Shown here: positions 1-9,048 of the stretch, in pieces | Layout of the letters: every line of letters begins with the position of its first letter | Position numbering within the stretch: position 1 is the stretch's first letter | Assembly (NCBI RefSeq): GCF_900168045.1 | Contig: NZ_FUYY01000001.1 | Coordinates: 744,001-808,000 of the forward strand | Length of the DNA: 64,000 nucleotides | Source of the DNA: Salegentibacter holothuriorum | Lineage (GTDB): Bacteria; Bacteroidota; Bacteroidia; Flavobacteriales; Flavobacteriaceae | Direction of reading: 5' to 3' | Position numbers and translations under genes: made by a program | The notes under the pieces: generated by a model | Told to the model about the DNA's origin: nothing | Databases searched by the model: none | What the model saw: only the letters and a program-made list of their open reading frames with translations

Positions 1-702
1 GCCTTCTATTGTACAGCCTCTTGGTGTGGTTACCTTATCAATTTCCTCTTCGGGATGCTTGCCAGATTCTATTAGTAAACTGGAAGCTCCTAAACAGGTT
101 TGCATCGCTAATTGCTGTGCATCTTTAGCATCAAACCCAAGTTGAACAGCTCCTTGCGTGGTTGCACGTATAAGTCGCATCCAAAAAGCAATTCCGCTGG
201 CACAAATCACTGTAGCCGCCTGCATTTTGTTTTCCGGGATAATAATACTGGTTCCTAATCGATTAAATATTGCTTCTGCAATGGCAATTCGTTTCTTTCC
301 TTTTTCGTTACTGCAAAGGCAGGTCATAGACTTACCAACGGCAATAGCGGTATTGGGCATAGCACGTACAATAAAATGTTCTTCCCCAAGCACAGCTTCC
401 ATAGCAGCAATTTTAAATCCTGTTATGGTAGAAATAAGTACGTGTTTATCAGTAAGATCATCTTTTATCTCTTCCAGGATTCGCTCCATTTGTGTAGGCT
501 GCACCGCAAAAATTAAAATATCTGAATGCTGTACCGCCTCTCTATTATCATCTGTCACTTTAACCTTCGCATATTCTTCATAATCCTTAATCTCTTCGGT
601 TTTTCTTTTAGTTAGGTATAAAGTAGTAAAGGCATTATTTACAATGAGGCCTTTCGCGATGGAAAGCCCCAGATTCCCGGCTCCTATAATGGCTATTTTC
701 AT
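1..702 (-). CDS. proC: Pyrroline-5-carboxylate reductase, partial (C-terminus off the window)
   Basis: Reduces 1-pyrroline-5-carboxylate to proline with NAD(P)H in the cytoplasm. The frame reads from an ATG at 702 to position 1 without a stop, giving 234 codons; the family is usually about 265-275 residues, so roughly the last 30-40 are missing. The N-terminus shows the Rossmann motif GAGNLG, and a later MPNTAIAVG stretch is typical of ProC. It lies 72 bp downstream of argC on the same strand, with a hairpin repeat between them, so it probably belongs to the arginine/proline cluster. In many Flavobacteriia the group continues with ornithine-pathway genes, which would lie beyond the left edge. 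Identity is secure; only the C-terminal end is unseen. Confidence 0.93.
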   Translation of the reverse strand, partial: MKIAIIGAGNLGLSIAKGLIVNNAFTTLYLTKRKTEEIKDYEEYAKVKVTDDNREAVQHSDILIFAVQPTQMERILEEIKDDLTDKHVLISTITGFKIAAMEAVLGEEHFIVRAMPNTAIAVGKSMTCLCSNEKGKKRIAIAEAIFNRLGTSIIIPENKMQAATVICASGIAFWMRLIRATTQGAVQLGFDAKDAQQLAMQTCLGASSLLIESGKHPEEEIDKVTTPRGCTIEG

Positions 703-735
703 ATTTTTGATTTTAGTTGGTTGTATTTTAAACCA

Positions 736-766
736 GACCTCACCGGTTTTTAAAACCTGTGAGGTC
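736..766. repeat. Dispersed hairpin repeat between argC and proC (family B)
   Basis: An imperfect inverted repeat with outer arms GACCTCAC / GTGAGGTC and inner arms GGTTTT / AAAACC. The same design (an AGGT-type outer arm around a GGTTTT/AAAACC core) recurs at 29034-29060 and 31086-31113, and a related palindrome sits at 44488-44518. It lacks a clean T-run, so it looks more like a dispersed palindromic repeat than a terminator. Confidence 0.6.
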
Positions 767-774
767 TCATTCAA

Positions 775-1737
775 TTAAAAATAACTCGCCTTCAATTTTA
801 ATCCTGAAGTCTCTTCAAAACCAAACATCAAATTCATATTCTCAACTGCCTGTCCTGAAGCTCCTTTCAGCAAATTATCAATAATACTGGTAATCAAAAG
901 CTTATCACCAAATTTCTGCAATTTCAACAAGCATTTATTGGTATTCACTACTTGTTTTAGATGCAGCGCTTCCTCTACCACAAAGGTAAAAACCGAATCT
1001 TTATAAGCTTCAGCGTAAATTGCTTTTGCTTCTTCTAAACTTCCTTTAAACTTTGTATAAGCTGTAGCGTGAATTCCCCTGGAAAAATTTCCCCTATTCG
1101 GAATAAAATTTAATTCAGGCAGCTTATTATCCTGAAGCCTTTTTAGACTCTGTCCTATTTCATTTAAATGTTGATGTTCAAAAGCTTTATAACTGGAATA
1201 ATTATTATCCCTCCAGGAAAAGTGAGTGGTGGCAGAAAGTGAAGTTCCTGCTCCCGTTGCCCCGGTAACTGCATTAATATGAACATCATCTTGCAACAAC
1301 CCGGCTTTTGCAAGTGGTAAAACAGCTAAGCTAATGGCCGTGGCAAAACAACCTGGATTAGCAATGAAATTAGCTTTTTTAATCTTTTCCTTATTGAATT
1401 CAGGTAAGCCATAAACAAAGTTATGTTCGCCTTCCATTCTATAATCGGTACTTAAATCTATGATTTTGGTATTTTCTGAAAACTGATTTTCAGCAAGGAA
1501 TTTCACCGAATTTCCGTGTCCCAGGCATAGAAAAACCACATCTGTATTTTTATTGATCTCTCCGCTAAACTGCAGATCTGTTTCGCCAAGTAAATCCTGG
1601 TGTACTCCTGCAACCGGCTTTCCGGGCTGCGAGGTACTGTAAACAAAGTCCAGTTCAACCTCTGGGTGATTTATCAAAATCCTGATAAGTTCTCCTGCCG
1701 TATACCCGGCGCCACCTATTATTCCTGCTTTAATCAT
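775..1737 (-). CDS. argC: N-acetyl(succinyl)-gamma-glutamyl-phosphate reductase
   Basis: NADPH-dependent reduction of N-acyl-gamma-glutamyl phosphate to the semialdehyde, the third step of arginine synthesis. The 320 residues fit the short ArgC class. The N-terminal nucleotide-binding motif GIIGGAGYTAGEL is at about 4-16, and the catalytic cysteine lies in ANPGCFATA at about residue 130. The ATG at 1737 overlaps the argG stop in an ATGA arrangement, so the two are translationally coupled. Bacteroidota often use N-succinylated rather than N-acetylated intermediates in this pathway. The sequence cannot settle which acyl group is used here. Confidence 0.95.
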   Translation of the reverse strand: MIKAGIIGGAGYTAGELIRILINHPEVELDFVYSTSQPGKPVAGVHQDLLGETDLQFSGEINKNTDVVFLCLGHGNSVKFLAENQFSENTKIIDLSTDYRMEGEHNFVYGLPEFNKEKIKKANFIANPGCFATAISLAVLPLAKAGLLQDDVHINAVTGATGAGTSLSATTHFSWRDNNYSSYKAFEHQHLNEIGQSLKRLQDNKLPELNFIPNRGNFSRGIHATAYTKFKGSLEEAKAIYAEAYKDSVFTFVVEEALHLKQVVNTNKCLLKLQKFGDKLLITSIIDNLLKGASGQAVENMNLMFGFEETSGLKLKASYF

Positions 1738-2921
1738 TGCTCTCCTTTTACGTGTTGATAAATCTTGCCGGCATTAGATAAAATTTTAATAAATCCTTTA
1801 GCATCATCTGCAGACCAGGCTTTATTTTCTTCACCATAATTCCCAAAACTTGAATTCATTAAATCGTTCTTAGATTTAATTCCGTCCAGGGTAAATCTAT
1901 ATGGATGTAGCGTTATAAATACTTCTCCGGTTACCTGCTTCTGTGAACTTTCTAAAAATGCTTCTAAATCTCGCATAACAGGATCTAAATATTGACCTTC
2001 GTGCAAATGTGTCCCGTACCAGTTGGCGAGATAATCCTTATGCTGTAATTGCCATTTGCTAAGGCAATGCTTTTCCAGTAAATGATGTGCTTTAACCGTT
2101 ATTAAAGCCGCGGCAGCTTCAAAACCTACTCTTCCTTTAATACCAATAATAGTATCGCCTACGTGAATATCTCTTCCTATAGCATATTTAGACGCTAAAT
2201 TTTCAAGTATTTCAATATTCTTTTCAGGAGAATTTTCTTTTCCGTTTACTGCGGAAAGTTCTCCTTTGGTAAAACTCAAACTAATTTGTGACGCCTCTTT
2301 CTCTTGAAGTTGGGAAGGATAAGCAGTCTCAGGTAAAGGTTTCTCTGAAGTTAATGTTTCTTCACCTCCTACACTAGTTCCCCAAAGACCTTTATTTACA
2401 GAATATTTTGACTTTTCCCAATTCATATCTACACCGTTTTGTTTTAGATATTCAATCTCTTCCTGGCGGCTTAATTGTTTATCTCTAATAGGCGTAATAA
2501 TTTCAATTTCTGGAGCAATAATCTGAAAAATCATATCAAATCTTACCTGATCATTCCCAGCACCTGTACTGCCGTGTGCAATATATTTTGCATCAATACT
2601 TTTTGCGTAATTCACAATCTCTATGGCCTGTACAATCCTTTCGGCACTAACCGAAAGTGGATAGGTATTATTTTTCAAGACATTTCCGAAAATCAAGTAT
2701 TTTACTACTTTTTGGTAAAATGAGGAAACTGCATCGATATTCTTATAGGTCTTTGCCCCTATTTTTTGTGCATTTTCGCCAATCTTTTTTACTTCTTCTT
2801 CTGAAAATCCACCGGTATTCACACTCACTGCATGAACTTCAAAATTTTCTTCTTTAGATAAATATTTTGCGCAATAAGAGGTATCTAAACCTCCACTGTA
2901 TGCTATAACTACTTTTTTCAT
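1734..2921 (-). CDS. argG: Argininosuccinate synthase
   Basis: Joins citrulline and aspartate with ATP to make argininosuccinate. The 395 residues match the family length. The N-terminal PP-loop KVVIAYSGGLDTSYC (residues 3-17) is the ATP-pyrophosphatase signature, and HGSTGAGNDQVRFD is a further conserved ArgG block near residue 116. The stop overlaps the argC start by 4 bp. The upstream neighbour is a GNAT acyltransferase on the same strand 117 bp away, the gap being filled by a degenerate repeat. Expression probably starts upstream of the GNAT gene, where a structured region sits. Confidence 0.97.
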   Translation of the reverse strand: MKKVVIAYSGGLDTSYCAKYLSKEENFEVHAVSVNTGGFSEEEVKKIGENAQKIGAKTYKNIDAVSSFYQKVVKYLIFGNVLKNNTYPLSVSAERIVQAIEIVNYAKSIDAKYIAHGSTGAGNDQVRFDMIFQIIAPEIEIITPIRDKQLSRQEEIEYLKQNGVDMNWEKSKYSVNKGLWGTSVGGEETLTSEKPLPETAYPSQLQEKEASQISLSFTKGELSAVNGKENSPEKNIEILENLASKYAIGRDIHVGDTIIGIKGRVGFEAAAALITVKAHHLLEKHCLSKWQLQHKDYLANWYGTHLHEGQYLDPVMRDLEAFLESSQKQVTGEVFITLHPYRFTLDGIKSKNDLMNSSFGNYGEENKAWSADDAKGFIKILSNAGKIYQHVKGEQ

Positions 2922-2943
2922 TTTATATATAGATTATATTAAA

Positions 2944-3026
2944 GTCATCCTTAACTTGCTTCAGGATCTAACAAACTTAGACACTGACTTCTCGACTCCG
3001 ATCGAAGTGACAGATTCAGGAGGACG
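2944..3026. repeat. Degenerate dispersed repeat between GNAT gene and argG (family A plus family F)
   Basis: Begins GTCATCCTTAACTTGCTTCA and ends near AGGACGTTAAG, so the ends are inverted relatives of each other. A TTCTCGA...TCGAAGTGAC hairpin is embedded. The family A core (CGTCATCCTGAA...TTCAGGAT) recurs at 17550, 28893, 31131, 47475 and 63108, and the TCGAAGTGAC hairpin recurs at about 16366 and 16716. No coding capacity. Confidence 0.55.
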
Positions 3027-3038
3027 TTAAGTTTAATT

Positions 3039-3674
3039 TTAATTCTCGTTCTTTTCTTTTTTATAAAACAAGGTTTGTTTTATATTCTTGAGCCTTTTAA
3101 AGGCTTTATCATTTAAACTTTCTTTTTTCTGGCTTTTTTTGATATCCTTTTTTCTTTCAGGATCGTACATCATTCCTGTACAAAGGCACATATTACGCTC
3201 TGTCCTGGTTAGGATATCGTAATTTTTGCAGGTTTGGCAGCCTTTCCAAAATGAGTCATCATCAGTTAATTCAGAAAAAGTTACGGGTTGGTAGCCCAAC
3301 TCATAATTTATTTTCATCACGGCCAAACCGGTAGTTATCCCAAAGATTTTTGCATTGGGATACAATTTTCTGGAGTGATTAAAAACAACCTCCTTAATCT
3401 CTTTGGCCAGACCCTGGTTTCTAAAATCAGGGTGTACTATAAGCCCCGAGTTTGCCACATACCTATCGTGGCTCCAGGTTTCAATATAGCAGAAGCCTGC
3501 AAATTTATCGCCATCTAAAGCAATAACCGCATTTCCCTTTTCCATTTTACCAATGATATATTCGGGAGTTCTACGGGCAATACCTGTGCCTCTAACCTTT
3601 GCAGATTCTTCTATAGTTGTACAAATAATCTCAGCGTATTGAGCGTGAGATTTATTAGCAATGATAATCTTCAT
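3039..3674 (-). CDS. GNAT-family N-acyltransferase with C-terminal cysteine cluster, first gene of the arg cluster
   Basis: A 211-residue protein. The GNAT fold covers roughly residues 1-145, with the acetyl-CoA loop region around NSGLIVHPDFRNQGLAKEI (about 76-94; the R-N-Q-G-L-A part is the Q/RxxGxG/A-type site). After it comes a short Cys-rich segment (CQTCKN, then MCLCTGMMYDP) that resembles a metal site, and then a Lys-rich tail. It sits directly upstream of argG-argC-proC. Bacteroidota lack an obvious classical ArgA in many genomes, so glutamate N-acylation (acetyl or succinyl) is a reasonable inferred role. The sequence proves only the GNAT fold. It could instead be a protein acetyltransferase with a regulatory job. 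Confidence 0.85.
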   Translation of the reverse strand: MKIIIANKSHAQYAEIICTTIEESAKVRGTGIARRTPEYIIGKMEKGNAVIALDGDKFAGFCYIETWSHDRYVANSGLIVHPDFRNQGLAKEIKEVVFNHSRKLYPNAKIFGITTGLAVMKINYELGYQPVTFSELTDDDSFWKGCQTCKNYDILTRTERNMCLCTGMMYDPERKKDIKKSQKKESLNDKAFKRLKNIKQTLFYKKEKNEN

Positions 3675-4011
3675 TTGCTAAGAAATTAGTGAGAAAATAA
3701 ATTTAATTTGGTCTTTTCGAAGGGGGAACCGGACTCACCTAAGTTCCATATAAATTATACACGCACAAACGTGCGACGCGGAAAGCGGCGGCGAATAACT
3801 ATAGTTTCAGAAGTAATTCTGAAATTAAAATTGGATGGTATATTTTGTGAATCTTTCAAGTTGTAATTAAAATCAAATAATATTAAAAAAAGGAAATATA
3901 AGCGTTTTTCTTACCAGCGGCGGCGCGGGAAGAAGCGAAAAACGGGGAATATTATTTGTTTCATTGAAAGCATATCGCAAATGTACATAATTATTTTAAC
4001 CAACAAAACAT
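3675..4011 (-). promoter_or_regulatory. Structured upstream region of the GNAT-argG-argC-proC cluster
   Basis: 337 bp without a gene, between the ilvA stop and the GNAT start. It contains three inverted repeats: CGCAC-4nt-GTGCG at 3762-3775, TTTCAGAA-4nt-TTCTGAAA at 3805-3824 (perfect), and CGTTTTTC / GAAAAACG at 3903-3910 and 3937-3944 around a very GC-rich segment. The local GC enrichment (GGCGGCG, CGGCGGCGCGG) contrasts with the AT-rich flanks. The region must hold the promoter for the arg cluster and the end of the ilv transcript. Whether the hairpins act as operator, terminator or leader RNA cannot be decided from one sequence. Confidence 0.5.
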
Positions 4012-5286
4012 TTATACTAAATACTGAAACAAATTAGGTTTATCATTAAGATATTCCCCATAAAAATTATTCGCTTTCATCCTGGCAACCAAGGGTTCAA
4101 AATCTGACGGATCATTGAGTTCTATTCCAACTACGGCTGGAGCATTCTCTCTATGATGCTTTTTTGAGTATTCAAAATGGGTAATATCATCTTTAGGCCC
4201 CAAAACTTTTTCCAAAAAATCTTTTAAAGCTCCCGCTCTTTGAGGAAAGCTTATTACAAAATAATGTTTTAAGCCGGCATAAAGTAAGGCACGCTCTTTA
4301 ATTTCTGCGGTTCTGGTTATGTCATTATTGCTTCCACTAACTATACACACCACATTTTTACCTTTAATTTCTTCGGTAAAAAAATCTAATGCACTTATGG
4401 CCATTGCTCCGGCAGGCTCTACTACAATAGCATCCTGATTATATAAATCCAGGATGGTTTGGCAAATTTTGCCTTCTGGAACCGTAATCATTTTATCCAA
4501 ATTCTCCTTACAAATCTCAAAGTTACGGCTACCCACTTTTTGTACTGCGGCTCCATCTACAAAACGCTCTATAGATTTTAACTCCACCAACTTACCTTCC
4601 CTTAAAGAAGTACTCATAGAAGCTGCACCCTCAGGTTCAACGCCAATAATTTTAGTATTTGGGGAAATTTCTTTAAACATAGAAGACAATCCAGCCAATA
4701 ATCCACCTCCACCTAAAGGAGCAAACACATAATCTATAGGTTCACTTGCCTGTTCCAATATTTCAAGGGCAATAGTTGCCTGGCCTTCAATTACTTTTTC
4801 ATCATCAAAGGGATGAATAAAAACGAGACCAAATTTCTCGGCATGCTTCATTGAGCTTTTAAACGAATCGTCAAAAGTATCGCCTTTTAAAACTACTTCT
4901 ACCCACTCACCACCAAACATTTTAGTTTGATCAACTTTTTGTTTAGGCGTGGTGATTGGCATATAGATCACGCCTTTTGCCCGCAATTTATTGCAGGCAA
5001 AAGCAACACCTTGTGCGTGATTTCCAGCGCTGGCACAAATAACCCCTTTATCAAGCTGTTCCTTAGGTAGGCTTGAAATCTTATTATAAGCTCCACGGAT
5101 TTTATAAGATCTAACTTGTTGCAAATCTTCTCTTTTCAACATTACATTTGCTGAAAACTTATTGCTATAAGTAAAAGATGACATCAAGGGTGTCTTTACG
5201 ACCACTTTAGAAATACGTTCTACCGCTTCTTTTACAGCTTTTAATTGGGGTTTATATATTTTTTTATCTGCCAGCAAAGTATCCAT
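4012..5286 (-). CDS. ilvA: Threonine ammonia-lyase (threonine dehydratase), biosynthetic
   Basis: PLP enzyme deaminating threonine to 2-oxobutanoate, the committed step toward isoleucine. It has 424 residues. The PLP lysine lies in RSYKIRGAYNK (about residue 60) and the glycine-rich phosphate loop is PLGGGGLLAG (about 191-200). The C-terminal ~85 residues form a single ACT-like regulatory domain, which makes this the shorter IlvA class rather than the two-ACT E. coli type. It is the last gene of the ilvDBNCA operon, 2 bp after ilvC. Feedback control by isoleucine through the ACT-like domain is expected from the family. Confidence 0.95.
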   Translation of the reverse strand: MDTLLADKKIYKPQLKAVKEAVERISKVVVKTPLMSSFTYSNKFSANVMLKREDLQQVRSYKIRGAYNKISSLPKEQLDKGVICASAGNHAQGVAFACNKLRAKGVIYMPITTPKQKVDQTKMFGGEWVEVVLKGDTFDDSFKSSMKHAEKFGLVFIHPFDDEKVIEGQATIALEILEQASEPIDYVFAPLGGGGLLAGLSSMFKEISPNTKIIGVEPEGAASMSTSLREGKLVELKSIERFVDGAAVQKVGSRNFEICKENLDKMITVPEGKICQTILDLYNQDAIVVEPAGAMAISALDFFTEEIKGKNVVCIVSGSNNDITRTAEIKERALLYAGLKHYFVISFPQRAGALKDFLEKVLGPKDDITHFEYSKKHHRENAPAVVGIELNDPSDFEPLVARMKANNFYGEYLNDKPNLFQYLV

Positions 5287-5288
5287 AT

Positions 5289-6767
5289 TTATTCTTGTAT
5301 TTTTTTCATTGCGGTCATCGCTTTTCGTAATCTACCGCCTACTTTTTCTACCGGATGCTGTCTAATTTCATCATTAACAGCAATTAGCTGTTGATTATCT
5401 ACTCCAGTATATTGTGTTCCAAAAGAATGGCCAATCACCTCTTTTGGTAAACCATTTACATAATCTTTAATAAGTGGTTTTGCTGAATGATCAAATAAAT
5501 AACAACCGTATTCTGCCGTATCTGAAATAATCCTATTCATTTCAAATAATTTCTTTCTGGCTATAGTGTTGGCAATAAGTGGAGTTTCGTGCAAAGATTC
5601 GTAATAAGCAGAATCTTCAATAATTCCTGCTTCCACCATAGTTTCGAAAGCCAATTCTACACCAGATTTTACAAAAGCTACTAATAATACTCCTTTATCA
5701 AAATATTCCTGTTCTTTTATCTCTTCAGAAGTTGCATCCGATTTTTCAAAAGCGGTTTCACCGGTTGCGGCACGCCACTCCAATAATTCCTTATCATTAT
5801 TTTCCCAGTCACGCATCATTCGGCTACTAAATTCACCTGAAATAATATCGTCCATATGTTTTTGAAAAAGCGGACGCATTATTTGTTTTAATTCTTCGGA
5901 AATCTCATCGGCTTTTATCTTCGCCGGATTCGAAAGCCTGTCCATCATATTGGTAATTCCACCATGCTTTAAAGCCTCGGTAATGGTTTCCCATCCATAT
6001 TGGATTAGTTTAGAAGCATAAGAAGGCGCTACACCTTCTGCCACCATTTTATCATAACTTAATATAGAACCTGTTTGTAGCAATCCGCATAAAATGGTTT
6101 GCTCTCCCATTAAATCAGATTTTACTTCGGCAACAAAAGAAGATTCTAAAACTCCGGCACGGTCTCCACCTGTAGCCACAGCATAAGCTTTAGCCCATTC
6201 GAAACCAATTCCCTGCGGATCGTTTTCAGGATGCACAGCAATTAAAGTAGGAACTCCAAAACCTCTTTTATATTCTTCTCTAACTTCACTTCCAGGGCAT
6301 TTTGGCGCTACCATAATTACGGTAATGTCTTCTCTAATTTTCATCCCTTCTTCCACGATATTAAACCCGTGGGAATAAGAAAGCACTGCGTCTTTTTTAA
6401 TATGCGGCTGAATCGCTTTTATAACTGAAGTATGTTGTTTATCTGGCGTTAGGTTAATTACCAAATCTGCTTTAGGAATTAATTCTTCATAAGTTCCTAC
6501 TTCAAAATTATTTTCTGAAGCGTTTTTAAAAGACTGGCGTTTTTCTTTAATTGCCCCATCACGAAGCGCATAAGAAATATCAAGACCACTATCCCGCATG
6601 TTTAGACCCTGGTTAAGGCCCTGGGCACCGCAGCCCACAATCACTATTTTTTTTCCTTTTAAAGCAGCCACTCCATCACTGAATTCATCGCTATTCATAA
6701 ACCTACAGGTTCCCAGCTGGGCTAATTGTTCACGTAAAGAAAGACTGTTAAAATAATTCGTCATCAC
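5289..6767 (-). CDS. ilvC: Ketol-acid reductoisomerase, class II (long form)
   Basis: NADPH- and Mg-dependent isomero-reduction of acetolactate and acetohydroxybutyrate in valine and isoleucine synthesis. At 492 residues it is the long class II enzyme with a duplicated knotted C-terminal domain, as in E. coli, rather than the ~330-residue class I form. The Rossmann motif [10 protein letters not shown] appears near residue 46. Metal-ligand glutamates and aspartates are expected in the two helical domains, for example around [14 protein letters not shown]. It sits 6 bp after ilvN and 2 bp before ilvA, so it is tightly co-transcribed. Confidence 0.96.
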   Translation of the reverse strand: MMTNYFNSLSLREQLAQLGTCRFMNSDEFSDGVAALKGKKIVIVGCGAQGLNQGLNMRDSGLDISYALRDGAIKEKRQSFKNASENNFEVGTYEELIPKADLVINLTPDKQHTSVIKAIQPHIKKDAVLSYSHGFNIVEEGMKIREDITVIMVAPKCPGSEVREEYKRGFGVPTLIAVHPENDPQGIGFEWAKAYAVATGGDRAGVLESSFVAEVKSDLMGEQTILCGLLQTGSILSYDKMVAEGVAPSYASKLIQYGWETITEALKHGGITNMMDRLSNPAKIKADEISEELKQIMRPLFQKHMDDIISGEFSSRMMRDWENNDKELLEWRAATGETAFEKSDATSEEIKEQEYFDKGVLLVAFVKSGVELAFETMVEAGIIEDSAYYESLHETPLIANTIARKKLFEMNRIISDTAEYGCYLFDHSAKPLIKDYVNGLPKEVIGHSFGTQYTGVDNQQLIAVNDEIRQHPVEKVGGRLRKAMTAMKKIQE

Positions 6768-6773
6768 TTTTAT

Positions 6774-7304
6774 TTAATTGGTTGTATCAAATTGTTCTAA
6801 AATGTTCGAGATTTGCATTTCGTTTTTGGTTACAGCAATAGTGCCGGAACGTACAAACTGCATTAACCCATAAGGTTTTAATTTTTCGTAAAGGTTATCG
6901 GTTTCGTGACGTTTTCCTGTTTTTTCAATCACAAAAAACTTTGGGGTAACCGTTACAATTCTTGCGTTAGATTCTTTTATAAAATCCTGAATATTAAGAT
7001 CTTCAACAAATTCAGCTGAATTTATCTTATACAGCGCAGTTTCCTGGTAGATCATTTCATCATCGGTATGATAAAAAGCTTTAATTACTTCAATTTGCTT
7101 TTCTATTTGCCCAACGATCTTTTTTACCTGTTCTTCTGTAATCTGCACTACTATTATAAACCGCATAACTCCATTCACCTCACTTCTGGAAGCCGTTATA
7201 CTCTCTATATTAATATGTCGTCTCTGAAATATAGCCGCAATACGGCTTAAAAGACCAATATTGTTTTCGGTATATACCGAAACGGTAAAATTCTTCTTTT
7301 CCAT
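6774..7304 (-). CDS. ilvN: Acetolactate synthase small (regulatory) subunit
   Basis: Regulatory partner of the ilvB product; its N-terminal ACT domain (residues about 5-78, with the ENNIGLLSRIAAIF motif) binds valine in the family and confers feedback inhibition. The 176-residue length matches the full-size IlvN/IlvH class with a C-terminal ALS_ss_C domain. The ATG shares one base with the ilvB stop codon (TAATG at 7304), which suggests translational coupling and a fixed stoichiometry. Confidence 0.94.
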   Translation of the reverse strand: MEKKNFTVSVYTENNIGLLSRIAAIFQRRHINIESITASRSEVNGVMRFIIVVQITEEQVKKIVGQIEKQIEVIKAFYHTDDEMIYQETALYKINSAEFVEDLNIQDFIKESNARIVTVTPKFFVIEKTGKRHETDNLYEKLKPYGLMQFVRSGTIAVTKNEMQISNILEQFDTTN

Positions 7305-9037
7305 TACTCTAATCTTATATCTGAAACTGAAGCCCCGGTTGGAACCATTGGGAAAACATTTTCTTCCTGTTCAACTTTTACTTCTAGGAAATAAGCTTCC
7401 TTTGAATCCATCATCTCCTTAACCGCATCTTTTAAATTTGCGCGTTCACTTACTTGTTTCGCTTTAATATGATAACCTTTGGCAATAGTTATAAAATCTG
7501 GGTTAATCATTTCTGTAGAAGCGTAACGCTTTTCAAAAAACAATTGCTGCCATTGTCTCACCATTCCTAGAAAATCATTATTTAAAACAACAATTTTTAC
7601 AGGAACTTTAGTTTGAAAAATCGTTCCTAATTCCTGTATGGTCATTTGGTAACCGCCATCTCCAATTACAGCTACTACATCCCGCTTTGGCGCGCCCATT
7701 TTGGCACCAATAGCCGCAGGCAGTGCAAATCCCATAGTGCCCAATCCGCCGGAAGTTACATTACTTCGGGTTTGATTAAATTTTGAATACCTACAGGTTA
7801 CCATTTGATGTTGTCCAACATCTGAAACGATCACTGCATCACCATTAGAACAGGTATTTATCTCATCTATCACCTCGGCCATTCCTATTTTACCGCGTTC
7901 AGCATTCAAATCGTTTTTAATGATCTTATCAAATTCAATTTTATAATGATCTTTAAATTTCTGATGCCAGGTCTCGTGTTTATTCGGCTTTAAAAGCTCT
8001 AATAAAACTTTAAGTGTTTCATTTACATTTCCCAAAACAGGGATATCTGCGTAAACGTTTTTATTAATTTCAGCAGGATCTATTTCAAAATGGATCACCT
8101 TCGCCTGTTTGGCATATTTCTCCAAATTTCCGGTTACCCGATCATCAAATCGCATCCCAATGGCAATTAACACATCACACTCATTGGTAAGCACATTAGG
8201 CCCATAATTACCATGCATACCTACCATTCCAACATTCAAAGGATGATCTGTTGGCATAGCTGAAAGTCCTAGAATAGTCCATGCAGCCGGTACGCCCGAT
8301 TTTTCCACAACCTGTTTAAAAAGTTCTTCTGCACCACCTAAAATAACCCCCTGACCAAAAACGATCATAGGCTTTTTGGCATTGTTAATGGCTTCTGCAG
8401 CTCTTTCTATCTCTTTTAAATCTATTTGAGGTATAGGTTTATAACTTCTAATTCCCGAGCATTTTTTATACGAAAAATCCAGGCTTTGGAATTGCGCATC
8501 TTTAGTAATATCTATCAATACCGGCCCCGGTCTTCCCGAGCGAGCAATAAAAAAAGCCTTTGCTAAAACTTCCGGAATTTCTTCTGCTTTGGTAATTTGG
8601 TAATTCCATTTGGTAATTGGTGTAGAGATACCAATAATATCGGTTTCCTGGAAAGCGTCACTACCTAATAAATGAGAACCTACCTGCCCCGTAATACATA
8701 CCATTGGGGTAGAGTCTATTTGCGCATCTGCAATTCCCGTCACCAGATTAGTGGCTCCCGGACCTGATGTTGCTATAGCAACACCTACTTTCCCGCTTAC
8801 CCTGGCATAACCTTGTGCCGCATGGGTTGCGCCCTGTTCGTGGCGGGTAAGGACGTGGTGAATTTGTTTCTGATATTTATATAACTCATCATAAACGGGC
8901 ATAATTGCTCCGCCGGGATAGCCATAAAGCGTATCCACTCCTTCCTCCAACAAACATTTTATCACTGCTTCAGCTCCTGAAACCGTGGTTGCTTTTGGAG
9001 AAGCTGTTTTTTCGAAACTAGCTGTTTTAACTTCCAT
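7304..9037 (-). CDS. ilvB: Acetolactate synthase large (catalytic) subunit
   Basis: Thiamine-diphosphate and FAD enzyme condensing pyruvate with pyruvate or 2-oxobutanoate. It has 577 residues in the usual three-domain order. The catalytic glutamate sits in LTRHEQGATHAAQGYAR (about residue 62-78). The ThDP/Mg motif runs from IGDGGYQM to VVLNND in the C-terminal third (about 460-490). The start at 9037 leaves an unconserved ~18-residue extension before SGAEAVIKCL. It follows ilvD by 11 bp. Confidence 0.96.
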   Translation of the reverse strand: MEVKTASFEKTASPKATTVSGAEAVIKCLLEEGVDTLYGYPGGAIMPVYDELYKYQKQIHHVLTRHEQGATHAAQGYARVSGKVGVAIATSGPGATNLVTGIADAQIDSTPMVCITGQVGSHLLGSDAFQETDIIGISTPITKWNYQITKAEEIPEVLAKAFFIARSGRPGPVLIDITKDAQFQSLDFSYKKCSGIRSYKPIPQIDLKEIERAAEAINNAKKPMIVFGQGVILGGAEELFKQVVEKSGVPAAWTILGLSAMPTDHPLNVGMVGMHGNYGPNVLTNECDVLIAIGMRFDDRVTGNLEKYAKQAKVIHFEIDPAEINKNVYADIPVLGNVNETLKVLLELLKPNKHETWHQKFKDHYKIEFDKIIKNDLNAERGKIGMAEVIDEINTCSNGDAVIVSDVGQHQMVTCRYSKFNQTRSNVTSGGLGTMGFALPAAIGAKMGAPKRDVVAVIGDGGYQMTIQELGTIFQTKVPVKIVVLNNDFLGMVRQWQQLFFEKRYASTEMINPDFITIAKGYHIKAKQVSERANLKDAVKEMMDSKEAYFLEVKVEQEENVFPMVPTGASVSDIRLE

Positions 9038-9048
9038 AATTCACCTTA

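Noticed and set aside
158-583. Open frame of 141 codons on the plus strand
   Set aside because: It is antisense to proC, whose minus-strand product has clear family motifs.
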